A stretch of 50,061 nucleotides of DNA from Candidatus Limiplasma pullicola (GTDB taxonomy: Bacteria; Bacillota; Clostridia; Christensenellales; Aristaeellaceae): assembly GCA_018710985.1 (NCBI GenBank), contig DVIV01000031.1:1-50061 (forward strand). The letters run 5' to 3'. The position numbers were made by a program, and so were the translations under genes. This document shows positions 1-7,568 of the stretch, one piece after another; position 1 is the stretch's first letter, and each line of letters begins with the position of its first letter. The notes below the pieces were generated by a model. It worked only from the letters and a program-made list of their open reading frames with translations. It did no database searches and was not told the DNA's origin.

Positions 1-70
1 GCATGACTGCTTCTACAACCTGTTGCTTAAACTCCGGCGTGTAGCGTTTGTTTGCTATTCCTTTTGGCAT
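1..70 (-). CDS. IS3-family transposase orfA, N-terminal fragment (continues beyond window)
   Basis: The minus strand from the ATG at 70 encodes MPKGIANKRYTPEFKQQVV and then runs off the window. The pattern KRYTPEFKQQVVE is the start of the helix-turn-helix (HTH_Tnp_1) domain found in orfA proteins of IS3-family elements. OrfA binds the terminal repeats, and the full transposase is usually made by a programmed frameshift into orfB, which is not visible here. Only 23 codons are present, so integrity of the gene cannot be judged. Confidence 0.75.
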   Translation of the reverse strand, partial: MPKGIANKRYTPEFKQQVVEAVM

Positions 71-79
71 AATAAAGCA

Positions 80-124
80 CCCCCACTTGTTATCCAGTAT
101 ATTATACTGTCTAACAAATGGGGG
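80..124. repeat. Inverted repeat in the IS leader (22-bp arms, 3 mismatches)
   Basis: Positions 80-101 (CCCCCACTTGTTATCCAGTATA) pair with 103-124 around a single central T, with mismatches at 86/118, 93/111 and 94/110. The repeat lies between the IS end and the orfA start. It could be a binding site for transposase, or a structure that limits readthrough transcription into the transposase gene from outside. Confidence 0.75.
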
Positions 125-283
125 CAGTTCAATTGTGTGTACCTGCTTTCTTATGTATTTTATATTCCTCTGTCCCTCACTCGCATTCTCGGCTTTATCA
201 GGGCTTTCCGCTCCGCACCCCGCGCCCCTCAATGCATATCCTGTGAGCGTGAACCTTTTTCTTGCCTGTAAGGAGGGAACCGC

Positions 284-646
284 ATGACCCATCGCGTATC
301 GCCATTCGCTGCCCTGACAGGGGCCGAAAAGCAGATCAAATGGCTGGAGTACCAAAGCGTGCGCCTGCCCTACATCCAAAGCGGCATGGAGGATGCTCCG
401 GAGAATTCCATGCCCGGCGTTCCGGCCGCAGCCGCCTCTTCCCCTGCAAAGCGTGAGCCGCCCGCTCCGCCCCGGATGGAAACGGCTTCCCGGCAGTCTC
501 CCCCCGTGCCGCCACCGGAAGTTCCGCGTGGCCCCGTGCCCCAGCGCGGCGACTTTCAGCGCACGCGACACAGTCAGTATGACGCGGTGATTGCGCGTCT
601 GAAGCAGGCCGAGCTGCAGGCCGGCAGCTATCGCACCATGTCATAA
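284..646 (+). CDS. Hypothetical 120-residue protein, proline-rich middle
   Basis: I do not recognise this protein. The start at 284 is chosen because AAGGAGGG lies at 269-276, an ideal distance upstream; the overlapping frame from 262 has no such site. The N-terminal third (MTHRVSPFAALTGAEKQIKW) looks helical. Residues about 45-90 are rich in Pro, Ala and Arg and probably disordered. The C-terminal 30 residues again look helical (QYDAVIARLKQAELQAG). There is no signal peptide or membrane segment. The gene stands alone between the IS end and a convergent glycosyltransferase gene, whose stop codon overlaps its own last codons by 6 bases. It could be a small cytosolic scaffold, but no function is claimed. 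Confidence 0.65.
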   Translation: MTHRVSPFAALTGAEKQIKWLEYQSVRLPYIQSGMEDAPENSMPGVPAAAASSPAKREPPAPPRMETASRQSPPVPPPEVPRGPVPQRGDFQRTRHSQYDAVIARLKQAELQAGSYRTMS

Positions 647-1846
647 GCCCCGCAGAAAGGCCGTCAGGCGGCGGCATTGGACCTCGGGCGTTTTGTTGGT
701 GAGCACAAATGCCCGCGCCCTTTGTCCCAGCAAAAGGCGTTCCTCGCGCGGCAGGCTCAGCGCCGCCCGCACGGCGCGCTTGATCGCGTCCGCCCCTTCT
801 CCCTCGATGTATCGCAGATAGGGATCGTATTCCTGTGGAATCCCCTCAAGCCGGTAACACACCACCGGCTTGCCGGAGCGCATGTATTCCAGCGTCTTGC
901 TGGGGAAGGAATAGCGCGTAAAAACGCCTCTGGGGGACCGCGGGTTGACCAGTGCAGCGGCCTGCGCCTGCAGCGCGAGCGCCTGTTCGTGGGGGACAAA
1001 GCCGAAATAACGGATATTCCCATGCTTTTCTGCCGCTTGCGCCACTGCTTCGGCCAGGCTTCCCTGCCCGCAGACCCACAAATCATATTCCGGCATGGCG
1101 GCGAAGGCTTCCACCAGCTCATGAACGCCCAGATCCGGTTCCAACGTTCCGCTGTAGAGCACAGCAGGGCGCTCCGGCTCCCCCGCCGCCTCACATGCCG
1201 CATCCGCTCCGCGCTGTATCAGTCCCTCGATGACAAGGCAGGGCTTGTCGCCTACACCCAGCGCATCCGCCATGGGACGGGTGAGCAGCACGAAGGCATC
1301 CATGCCGCGGCAAAGCACCATGCTCCTGCGCCCGCGCGCATACTCAACGCGCTTGAGCAGCCCCTTCCTGCCGGATGCCAGGCCCAGCTCGTTGGGCAGA
1401 TCGGTCACGATCACGCAGGCTTTCAGATCGGGAAAGCGGCGCCGGACCTGCGCCACGGCCTGCAAATAGGGCAGATACATCGTGTACATCAGCACAACGC
1501 GATTGGCGCCATCCTGCGCACACCAGGCGGCCAGCCGGCGCGCGGCCCTTCGGGCGCGCCCTCGCTGCTTGATTCCGGGAACATTCAGGCAGCCGAGCTC
1601 GTAAACCGTATGCCCGTCATGCCAGCCGGCGGGAATTCTCGCCCGGCGGTATTGCAGGGGAAAGATGCCCACCGGCAGCGAATTGACGATATCCAGCCGC
1701 TCGTCTTCTTCCAGATTGGCCCGTATGCCTTCCACAAAAGCGCGCTGGTAGCTGTTGATCTGGTTTTGCAGTTTGTCCTTGACATCGCAGGCTACCTGGT
1801 TTTTCGTGTCCTCCGGATACATCAGCGACAGCATCAGCACGTTCAT
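641..1846 (-). CDS. Glycosyltransferase family 4 (GT-B fold), 401 aa
   Basis: Likely a retaining GT-B glycosyltransferase that adds a sugar from a nucleotide-sugar donor to a lipid-linked or surface polysaccharide intermediate at the inner face of the membrane. The C-terminal half carries the GT4 donor domain: the strand AVLYSGTLEPDLGVHEL, then VCGQGSL, IRYFGFVPHEQ and FPSKTLEYMRSGKPVV, the donor-binding E loop. The N-terminal acceptor domain starts MNVLMLSLMYPED. I start at the ATG at 1846, which overlaps the previous stop as ATGA and sits 8 bases after AAGGAG; a TTG two codons upstream is too close to that site. It is the last gene of a four-gene operon with mtaD and two more glycosyltransferases. 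Substrates cannot be told from sequence. Confidence 0.85.
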   Translation of the reverse strand: MNVLMLSLMYPEDTKNQVACDVKDKLQNQINSYQRAFVEGIRANLEEDERLDIVNSLPVGIFPLQYRRARIPAGWHDGHTVYELGCLNVPGIKQRGRARRAARRLAAWCAQDGANRVVLMYTMYLPYLQAVAQVRRRFPDLKACVIVTDLPNELGLASGRKGLLKRVEYARGRRSMVLCRGMDAFVLLTRPMADALGVGDKPCLVIEGLIQRGADAACEAAGEPERPAVLYSGTLEPDLGVHELVEAFAAMPEYDLWVCGQGSLAEAVAQAAEKHGNIRYFGFVPHEQALALQAQAAALVNPRSPRGVFTRYSFPSKTLEYMRSGKPVVCYRLEGIPQEYDPYLRYIEGEGADAIKRAVRAALSLPREERLLLGQRARAFVLTNKTPEVQCRRLTAFLRGL

Positions 1847-3048
1847 GAACAAAGCTCCTTATACAGGGAAAGATAAGCCTGAAACGTTTTTTGCGCATCA
1901 AATCGTTTCGCGCGCCGAAGGCAGGCCTCCGTCAGCGCGGGCTTACTGCCGCACAGGCATGTGATTGCCTCGCACAGCCCTTCCACGTCGCCCTTGTCAA
2001 TCACACGTCCGCAGCTTTCGTCCACTGCCTCCGGGCATCCGCCCGTGCGGAACACGGCCACCGGCGTACCGCAGGCCAGCGCTTCCAGATTGACCATGGG
2101 CATGTTGTCCTCCAATGTGGGGTTCGCCAGGCAATCGGCTGCGGTATACCAGGCAGCCAGCTCGGCGGCATCCCGCGTGCGCTTCAGGCCCAGCATGCCC
2201 TTCGGCAGCGCGTCGATCTGCGCCTGCTCCAGCCCGATCACCACAAACCGGTATTTCTCCCCCAGCTTCCCTGCGGCCTGCGTCAGATAGCGCAGGCCCT
2301 TTCGTTCGTCCCATTCGGAGGCCACAGCCAGCACCACACGCGCATCGCCCAGGCCGTAGCGGCTGCGAACGTCGCCGGGCGTGGGCCGAAACACCTCCCG
2401 ATTCACTCCATTGGGGATGACCCGCACGGGATATTGTCCCAAAAACGAATCGCGCAGGGGCCCTGTCATCCACTCACAGGGCGCTGCGAAGGTAAGGCGC
2501 TCCAGCCGGGTAAACATCCGTTTTTTCATGCGGTAGTTGCGCCGGGAGCCGTCCAGCCCGATGCACACGGGATAGGCGCGCTGCTGGGGGCAATCGTGGC
2601 ATCCGCCGCGCCAGCGCTCACAGCCGCAGTAATCAAAATACGCGCAGTGGCCGGTAAAGGGCCAGCAGTCGTGCAGCGTCCACAGGACGGGCCGGTCCAT
2701 CCGCTGCAACGCCCGAAAGAGCATCGGCAGATTCAGATAGCACCCGTGCAGGTTATGCAGGTGGATCACATCGGGGCGGAAGCGCTCCATTTCCCGGATG
2801 AGTCCCATCGTTCCCAGTACACTTCCGTAGCCCTCCGCATCCAGCAGCTTTCGCGCGGCGCCGTGCAGCTTGCGCTCCCAGGGAAAGCCTACGCGATACG
2901 CGTAGGGCTGCGCCTCTGGCGGGATACCGGGCACGCCGTAGCCGATTCTGCACGCGCCGCCATCCGCCTCCACCAGCCGGGCGATTTCCAGCGCGATGCG
3001 GCCCGTGCTTTTGACCCCGCAATAGGTGTTGAGCTGAAAGACCCGCAC
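1843..3048 (-). CDS. Glycosyltransferase family 4, WcaC-like, 401 aa
   Basis: GT-B glycosyltransferase for surface polysaccharide synthesis. The N-terminus VRVFQLNTYCGVKSTGRI and the middle HLHNLHGCYLNLP and TLHDCWPFTGHCAYF are typical of the WcaC-like group. A cysteine-rich stretch near residues 130-150 (GHCAYFDYCGCERWRGGCHD) may bind a metal. The donor domain has VIPNGVNREVF and the E loop MVNLEALACGTPVAVF. The longer open frame to 3273 only overlaps the preceding gene; the GTG at 3048, with GGGAGG about 8 bases upstream and starting just next to the upstream stop, is the sensible start. It overlaps the next gene by ATGA, so the three transferases are translationally coupled. Confidence 0.85.
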   Translation of the reverse strand: MRVFQLNTYCGVKSTGRIALEIARLVEADGGACRIGYGVPGIPPEAQPYAYRVGFPWERKLHGAARKLLDAEGYGSVLGTMGLIREMERFRPDVIHLHNLHGCYLNLPMLFRALQRMDRPVLWTLHDCWPFTGHCAYFDYCGCERWRGGCHDCPQQRAYPVCIGLDGSRRNYRMKKRMFTRLERLTFAAPCEWMTGPLRDSFLGQYPVRVIPNGVNREVFRPTPGDVRSRYGLGDARVVLAVASEWDERKGLRYLTQAAGKLGEKYRFVVIGLEQAQIDALPKGMLGLKRTRDAAELAAWYTAADCLANPTLEDNMPMVNLEALACGTPVAVFRTGGCPEAVDESCGRVIDKGDVEGLCEAITCLCGSKPALTEACLRRAKRFDAQKTFQAYLSLYKELCS

Positions 3049-3049
3049 C

Positions 3050-4246
3050 CTATTTCCCTCCCGCAAGCGAAGTGAGCAGCGCTTCCAGCCTGTCCATATG
3101 GTCGCGCTTGGTGAAGTGCGCATCATAATATGCGCGGCCGCGCTCCCCCATGGCCTCGCGGTCCGTGCAGGACAGGAAACGACGCACCACCTGCGCAAAG
3201 GCCTCCGGGTCATCGGGCGGGGCGCAGAAGCCGCATCCGGCCTGCTCGACCACATAGGCCGTCTCTCCGGCAATGCTGCCCAGCACGGGCTTTCCCGCGG
3301 CCATATAGCTTTGCACCTTGCCGGGCAAAGTGTCGTTGACGCTGATGTCGTCCCGCATGCTCACCAGCATGGCGTCAGCCATGGCGTAAAAAGCGGGCAT
3401 GTCCTCAAGCGGCCTGCGACCGTAAAATACGACGGTGTCCCCCAAATCCAGAGAGGCAGCCAGCTCGCGGCAGGCGGCCTCATTGGAGCCGTCGCCCACG
3501 ATATGCCAGCGGATAGGCAGGTCGCCAAGCAGCGCTGCCGCGCGAATCAGCACCCCGACGGCCTGTACCTTGCCGATGTTGCCCGCAAAGACCAGATGGA
3601 CCGTGTCTGACGCGGGCTTGGGCGGTAGGGGCGCACGAAACACGTCGTCGGCAAACTGGGGCATATACTGCGCATCATCCACCTCGATGCCGTGCACATC
3701 GCGCAGATAGCCCTGAAAGCGCTTGGACGAATAAATCAGCATATCGGCCCGGCGGTACACCCAGCGGCTGACGCGCTTCATGAAGCGGTAGAGAAGCGCG
3801 TCCTCGCCCACGTTCATGGCGGCCAGGCAAGCCGGCCAGATATCCAGCACATAGATCATGAATTTTTTGGAGGTGAAACAGCGAAGCACCGCGGCAGGCA
3901 AACTCATGAGCACCGGCGAGGTGGAAAAGGCATAGATCACGTCGTAATCGCGCCTGAGCAGCAGCGCCTTGACCGTCGCGGAGGTCATGTAGCTGACGTA
4001 ATTCACCGCCAGCCCCAGCTTCCCCGGCCTGCGGCCGATCTCGAAGCAGCGTCGGATCTCCACGCCGTTGCGCGTTTGGCGGCGGTTGCGAAAATGGCGG
4101 TATTCGGCGGGAATCACACCGCTTGGGTAATTGGGCAGACCCACGAGCGCCGTCACCCGATGACCCCTTGCGGCCAACGCCTCGCAGATTTCCGTAACGC
4201 GGAAATTTTCCGGCCAGTAATGCTGGCATACGACCAGGATATTCAT
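3050..4246 (-). CDS. Glycosyltransferase family 4, WbuB-like, 398 aa
   Basis: GT-B transferase resembling WbuB-type enzymes, which pass an N-acetylated amino sugar to a growing repeat unit. The N-terminus MNILVVCQHYWPENFRVTEI, followed by a GLPNYPSG loop, is the hallmark of this group; the C-terminal domain has LVFAGNIGKVQAVGVLIRA, VFYGRRPLEDMPAFYA and the donor loop PGKVQSYMAAGKPVLGSI. Its length is normal for the family. The ATG at 4246 overlaps the mtaD stop as ATGA. With the two downstream transferases it gives three sequential sugar additions but no polymerase, flippase or priming enzyme, so the rest of the pathway must be encoded elsewhere. Confidence 0.87.
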   Translation of the reverse strand: MNILVVCQHYWPENFRVTEICEALAARGHRVTALVGLPNYPSGVIPAEYRHFRNRRQTRNGVEIRRCFEIGRRPGKLGLAVNYVSYMTSATVKALLLRRDYDVIYAFSTSPVLMSLPAAVLRCFTSKKFMIYVLDIWPACLAAMNVGEDALLYRFMKRVSRWVYRRADMLIYSSKRFQGYLRDVHGIEVDDAQYMPQFADDVFRAPLPPKPASDTVHLVFAGNIGKVQAVGVLIRAAALLGDLPIRWHIVGDGSNEAACRELAASLDLGDTVVFYGRRPLEDMPAFYAMADAMLVSMRDDISVNDTLPGKVQSYMAAGKPVLGSIAGETAYVVEQAGCGFCAPPDDPEAFAQVVRRFLSCTDREAMGERGRAYYDAHFTKRDHMDRLEALLTSLAGGK

Positions 4247-5559
4247 TTGGCGGCCTGCGCAGCCCGCTCCAGCAGCGATTCCGCCTGCTTCCTGGCGCGT
4301 TCAAGCACCAGCCTTGGCACGAGGGTGGTGTAGACGCCGTTTCGGTACAGAACCTTGCCGTTGACCATGGTGAGCGCTACGTCGCTACCCTGCACGGAGT
4401 AAACCAGGTTGCTCTCCAGATCGTTGCAGGGGCACATATGCGCGCCGGACAGATCCAGCAGAATCAGGTCCGCGAGATATCCGGGCTTGAGCTGGCCAAG
4501 ATCCTCATACCCCATGGCTTTCGCCCCGGCGCTGGTCGCTGCCGCGATGGTCTGAGCGGGTGATACCACCGTGGGGTCCAGCGTATTGCCCTTTTGCAGC
4601 ATGGGCATGAGCTTGATTTCCTCCCACAGGTTCAGGTTGTTGTTGCTGGCGACGCCGTCGGTACCCAGCGTGATGCGGCAGCCCGCCTTGAGCATTTTGG
4701 CGATGGGCGCGATACCGCTTGCCAGCTTGAGGTTGCTCATGGGGTTATGCAGGACCGTAACGCCCCGGCGCGCAAAGAGTTCGATATCCTCGTCCGTCAT
4801 CCATACGCAGTGGGCGGCCAGCACGGGATGCGCAGTCAAGCCCAGCTTTTCCAGATATTGCGGGGGCGTAAGGCCGCGCCGATTAAGACTTCCGTCATAG
4901 TCCAGCCTGGTTTCGCTCACGTGGATATGAATGGGCACGCGGTAGGTTTCCGCGGCCTCGCGGATCTTCAGCAGCACCTTTTCCGTGGTGGCGCCCTCGC
5001 TGTGCGGCGCCAGGCTAATGCGGATGCGGTCGTCCGCGGCATGGTTCCACTTTTCGATCAGGGCGATATTGGGCGCAAGGTCCGCGCAGCTTTCGTCGAA
5101 ATCCACTACGCCATGGCCCAGCAAGGCGCGCATGCCGCTGTCGCGCACGGCTTCGGCCTCCATGTCCATATGCATATACATGTCGTTGAAGGACGTGGTG
5201 CCAAAGCGCAGCATCTCCATGATGCCAAGGTCGCTGCCCGCGCGCACGGCTTCGTCGGTGAGATGCTTTTCCACGGGGAAAATAGCCTCGTTGAGCCAGC
5301 GGTCCAGCGTAAGGTCGCTGCCGATGCTGCGAAGCAACGTCATGGGGGTATGGGTGTGCATGTTGCACAGGCCCGGCATGGCCAGCATGCCGCAGCCGTC
5401 GATCACCTCATCCGCCTCAAAGGCCGGGGCGCCGGCTTTCGGACCCGCGTAAGCGATGCGGCTTCCGTCCACCAGCACCTCCGCGTCAGGGATGAAGGGA
5501 ATATGCGCCTCGTTGGTTACGCCGGGCATGAGCAGGACATTGGTGATTCGAATTCTCAT
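4243..5559 (-). CDS. mtaD: 5-methylthioadenosine/S-adenosylhomocysteine deaminase
   Basis: Zinc-dependent amidohydrolase that deaminates SAH, MTA and often adenosine to the inosyl forms, helping to recycle the by-products of methylation. Visible family features are the metal motif HTHTP after AMPGLCNM, RFGTTSFNDMY, HIHVSETRLD, HCVWM, and LGTDGVASNNNLNLWEE carrying the catalytic Asp. The length of 438 aa matches MtaD. The start at 5559 is preceded by AAAGGAGG at about 11 bases; the frame extends 11 codons upstream without a site. It leads an operon with three glycosyltransferases and has its own promoter between it and the hslU terminator. The pairing with glycan genes is odd; a metabolic link is not obvious. 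Confidence 0.9.
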   Translation of the reverse strand: MRIRITNVLLMPGVTNEAHIPFIPDAEVLVDGSRIAYAGPKAGAPAFEADEVIDGCGMLAMPGLCNMHTHTPMTLLRSIGSDLTLDRWLNEAIFPVEKHLTDEAVRAGSDLGIMEMLRFGTTSFNDMYMHMDMEAEAVRDSGMRALLGHGVVDFDESCADLAPNIALIEKWNHAADDRIRISLAPHSEGATTEKVLLKIREAAETYRVPIHIHVSETRLDYDGSLNRRGLTPPQYLEKLGLTAHPVLAAHCVWMTDEDIELFARRGVTVLHNPMSNLKLASGIAPIAKMLKAGCRITLGTDGVASNNNLNLWEEIKLMPMLQKGNTLDPTVVSPAQTIAAATSAGAKAMGYEDLGQLKPGYLADLILLDLSGAHMCPCNDLESNLVYSVQGSDVALTMVNGKVLYRNGVYTTLVPRLVLERARKQAESLLERAAQAAK

Positions 5560-5590
5560 GGAACCATCTTCCTCCTTTGTCGGTGGCCTC

Positions 5591-5619
5591 ATTATAGCAT
5601 AGCGCGTTGCATTTGAAAA
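5591..5619 (-). promoter_or_regulatory. Probable promoter of the mtaD-glycosyltransferase operon
   Basis: On the minus strand a perfect -10 TATAAT lies at 5596-5591, about 30 bases upstream of the mtaD start, with a weak -35 (TTTTCA at 5619-5614, 17 bases away). The upper part overlaps the T-run of the hslU terminator, so this start would make the operon independent of the upstream one. Confidence 0.5.
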
Positions 5620-5642
5620 GGGAACGGCGTCATGCCGTTCCC
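5616..5642 (-). terminator. Intrinsic terminator after hslU
   Basis: On the minus strand, GGGAACGGC (5642-5634) pairs perfectly with GCCGTTCCC (5628-5620) across a 5-base loop and is followed by TTTTC. It lies 9 bases after the hslU stop and closes the long rbgA-to-hslU operon. Confidence 0.85.
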
Positions 5643-5650
5643 CTCCCCGC

Positions 5651-7018
5651 TCAAAGAATATAGCGCTTGAGGTCCATGGTCACCTCGTCCTTGCCCAGGT
5701 GCTCGATGACGTAATCCCCGTTGATGTTGAGGTATACGTTGGGCATTTCCTCACCGCCGGCGTTGAAGCTGATGTCCTCCAGCAGCTTTTCGAATACTGC
5801 GAACAAGCGGCGCGCGCCGATGTCCTCCTTGGTTTCGTTCATGACGTACGCCGCGTGGGCGATGGCTTCGATAGCGCTGTCCTCAAAGGAAAGGAATACC
5901 TTGTCCACCGCCAGAAGCGCCTCGTACTGACGGGTGAGCGCGTTTTCGGGCTGGGTCAGGATGGCCTTGAAGTCCTCCTGGGTCAGGCTCTTGAGCGTCA
6001 CGTGCACGGGGAAGCGGCCCTGAAGCTCGGGAATCAGATCCGTCACCTTGGCGACATGGAACGCGCCCGCCGCGATAAAGAGCATGAAGTCCGTACGCAC
6101 CGCGCCGTACTTGGTATTGACGGTGCTTCCCTCCACGATGGGCAGGATATCCCGCTGCACGCCCTCGCGGCTGACATCGGGGCCATGCCCTCCGGAAGAA
6201 CGGCCCGCCACCTTGTCGATTTCGTCGATAAAGACGATGCCCTGCTGCTCAGCCCGGCGGATGGCTTCCTCGCGCACTTCGTCCTCGTCAATGAGCTTGT
6301 CGGACTCTTCCTCCAGAAGAATCCGGCGCGCCTCCTTGACCTTGACGCGACGAATCTTCGTTTTCTTGGGCATCATGCCGCCCATCATATCTCCGATGTT
6401 GATGGAGTTGCCGCCTACTTCCAGCTGAGGCAGCGTGTCCTCGACTTCGATTTCAATTTCGCGGTCCTCCAGCTGGCCGCTGCGCAGCTGGGCGAGCACG
6501 TCCTCACGCCGGAGGGCCAGCTTGTCCTGCTCCTCCTTGGGAAGCTCCGGCTCCTTCTTGCCGCCCAAGAGAAACTCAAACGGGTTGCCCGTGCTTTTTT
6601 TGGGCGGATTGACCAGCAGTGTGGCCAGACGGTCCTCCGCCAGAACGGAGGCGCGAGTCTCCACCCGCTTGGAAAACTCGCTTCGTACCATGCGGATGGC
6701 GTTTTCCATCAGGTCGCGGATGATGCTTTCCACATCGCGGCCCACATAGCCCACCTCGGTGAACTTGGTAGCCTCCACCTTGACGAATGGCGCATTGACC
6801 AGCTTGGCGAGCCTGCGGGCGATCTCCGTTTTGCCCACGCCCGTGGGGCCGATCATCAGAATGTTCTTGGGGCTGATTTCATTGCGGATATCCTCATCCA
6901 GCTGAGCGCGGCGGTAGCGGTTGCGCAGCGCGATGGCCACGGCCCGCTTGGCCTCGTCTTGACCGATGATGTAGCGGTTGAGCTCCCGCATGATCTCCCT
7001 GGGTGTCAATTCCTTCAT
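5651..7018 (-). CDS. hslU: ATP-dependent protease ATPase subunit HslU (ClpY)
   Basis: AAA+ unfoldase that caps the HslV peptidase and feeds unfolded proteins into it in the cytosol. The N-terminus KELTPREIMRELNRYIIGQD is typical. Walker A is GPTGVGKTEIARRL, followed by the pore motif region FVKVEATKFTEVGYVGRD; Walker B is VFIDEIDKVA, and sensor-type residues follow. The middle (about 110-240) is the I domain, here with an acidic and methionine-rich piece (GDMMGGMMPKKTK). Length is 455 aa, normal for the family. The start at 7018 has TAGGAGG nine bases upstream; the frame extends further without a site. It follows hslV by 10 bases. In Bacillus the next gene is codY, which is absent here; a terminator comes directly after. 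Confidence 0.97.
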   Translation of the reverse strand: MKELTPREIMRELNRYIIGQDEAKRAVAIALRNRYRRAQLDEDIRNEISPKNILMIGPTGVGKTEIARRLAKLVNAPFVKVEATKFTEVGYVGRDVESIIRDLMENAIRMVRSEFSKRVETRASVLAEDRLATLLVNPPKKSTGNPFEFLLGGKKEPELPKEEQDKLALRREDVLAQLRSGQLEDREIEIEVEDTLPQLEVGGNSINIGDMMGGMMPKKTKIRRVKVKEARRILLEEESDKLIDEDEVREEAIRRAEQQGIVFIDEIDKVAGRSSGGHGPDVSREGVQRDILPIVEGSTVNTKYGAVRTDFMLFIAAGAFHVAKVTDLIPELQGRFPVHVTLKSLTQEDFKAILTQPENALTRQYEALLAVDKVFLSFEDSAIEAIAHAAYVMNETKEDIGARRLFAVFEKLLEDISFNAGGEEMPNVYLNINGDYVIEHLGKDEVTMDLKRYIL

Positions 7019-7028
7019 GCGCTGCCTC

Positions 7029-7562
7029 CTAGAGCGTCTCAACGGTGATATGGTCGTTGGTAAACACGCAGATGGACGCGGCTACCTCCAGCGCCTTGAC
7101 GGCGATTTCCTCGGCCGAAAGGCTGGTGTTATGAACCAGAGCGCGCGCGGCGGCCAGCGCGAAATTGCCCCCGGAGCCAATGGCGCACACGCCGTCGTCC
7201 GGGTCGATGACCTCGCCGTTGCCGCTTAAAACCAGCAACGCGTTTTTATCTGCCACAATCAGCATGCTTTCCAGCTTGCGGATGGCGCTGTCGCCGCGCC
7301 ATTCCTGCGCCAGGTTGACCGCGGCGCGCTCCAGGTTGCCGCCGCATTGGGTCAGCTTTTCCTCAAAGCGCTCGCACAGCGTAAAGGCGTCGGCCACCGC
7401 GCCCGCAAAACCAGCGATCACCTTTCCCTCATAGAGGCGGCGAACCTTTTTTGCGCTGGACTTGAAAACGGTGTTTTCCCCCATGGTCACCTGTCCGTCG
7501 CCGGCGATGGCCACCTGATCGCCCCGCTTGACGGCGCAGATGGTGGTTCCCTTCATGGTCAT
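7029..7562 (-). CDS. hslV: ATP-dependent protease peptidase subunit HslV (ClpQ)
   Basis: Proteasome-related threonine peptidase that forms a double hexamer degraded-substrate chamber with HslU. The catalytic threonine is in GTTICAV and the motif AGDGQVTMG follows, then [12 protein letters not shown] and the sodium/structural loop [16 protein letters not shown]. The predicted N-terminus is MTMKG before the TT pair, so the catalytic Thr would be residue 6, exposed only after removal of a five-residue propeptide; Escherichia HslV needs only Met removal. The GAGGAGG site is inside the end of the upstream hydrolase gene, 11 bases before the ATG at 7562; a second ATG at 7556 is farther from it. Confidence 0.96.
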   Translation of the reverse strand: MTMKGTTICAVKRGDQVAIAGDGQVTMGENTVFKSSAKKVRRLYEGKVIAGFAGAVADAFTLCERFEEKLTQCGGNLERAAVNLAQEWRGDSAIRKLESMLIVADKNALLVLSGNGEVIDPDDGVCAIGSGGNFALAAARALVHNTSLSAEEIAVKALEVAASICVFTNDHITVETL

Positions 7563-7568
7563 TTGGGA

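Larger units (their letters stand above)
1..131 (-). mobile_element. IS3-like insertion sequence, one end, truncated by window edge
   Basis: The left edge holds the 5' end of an IS3-family-like element in minus orientation. Reading the minus strand, the element appears to begin TGAACTGCCCCC at 131, with the TG terminal dinucleotide expected of this family, followed by a leader and the start of an orfA-type transposase gene at 70. The other end and any target duplication lie outside the window, so the exact family subgroup and the boundary at 131 are inferred. Confidence 0.7.

Noticed and set aside
262-456. Alternative short gene overlapping the 120-residue orphan
   Set aside because: Its start lies upstream of the ribosome site that serves 284, and the sequence looks like a frame shadow.
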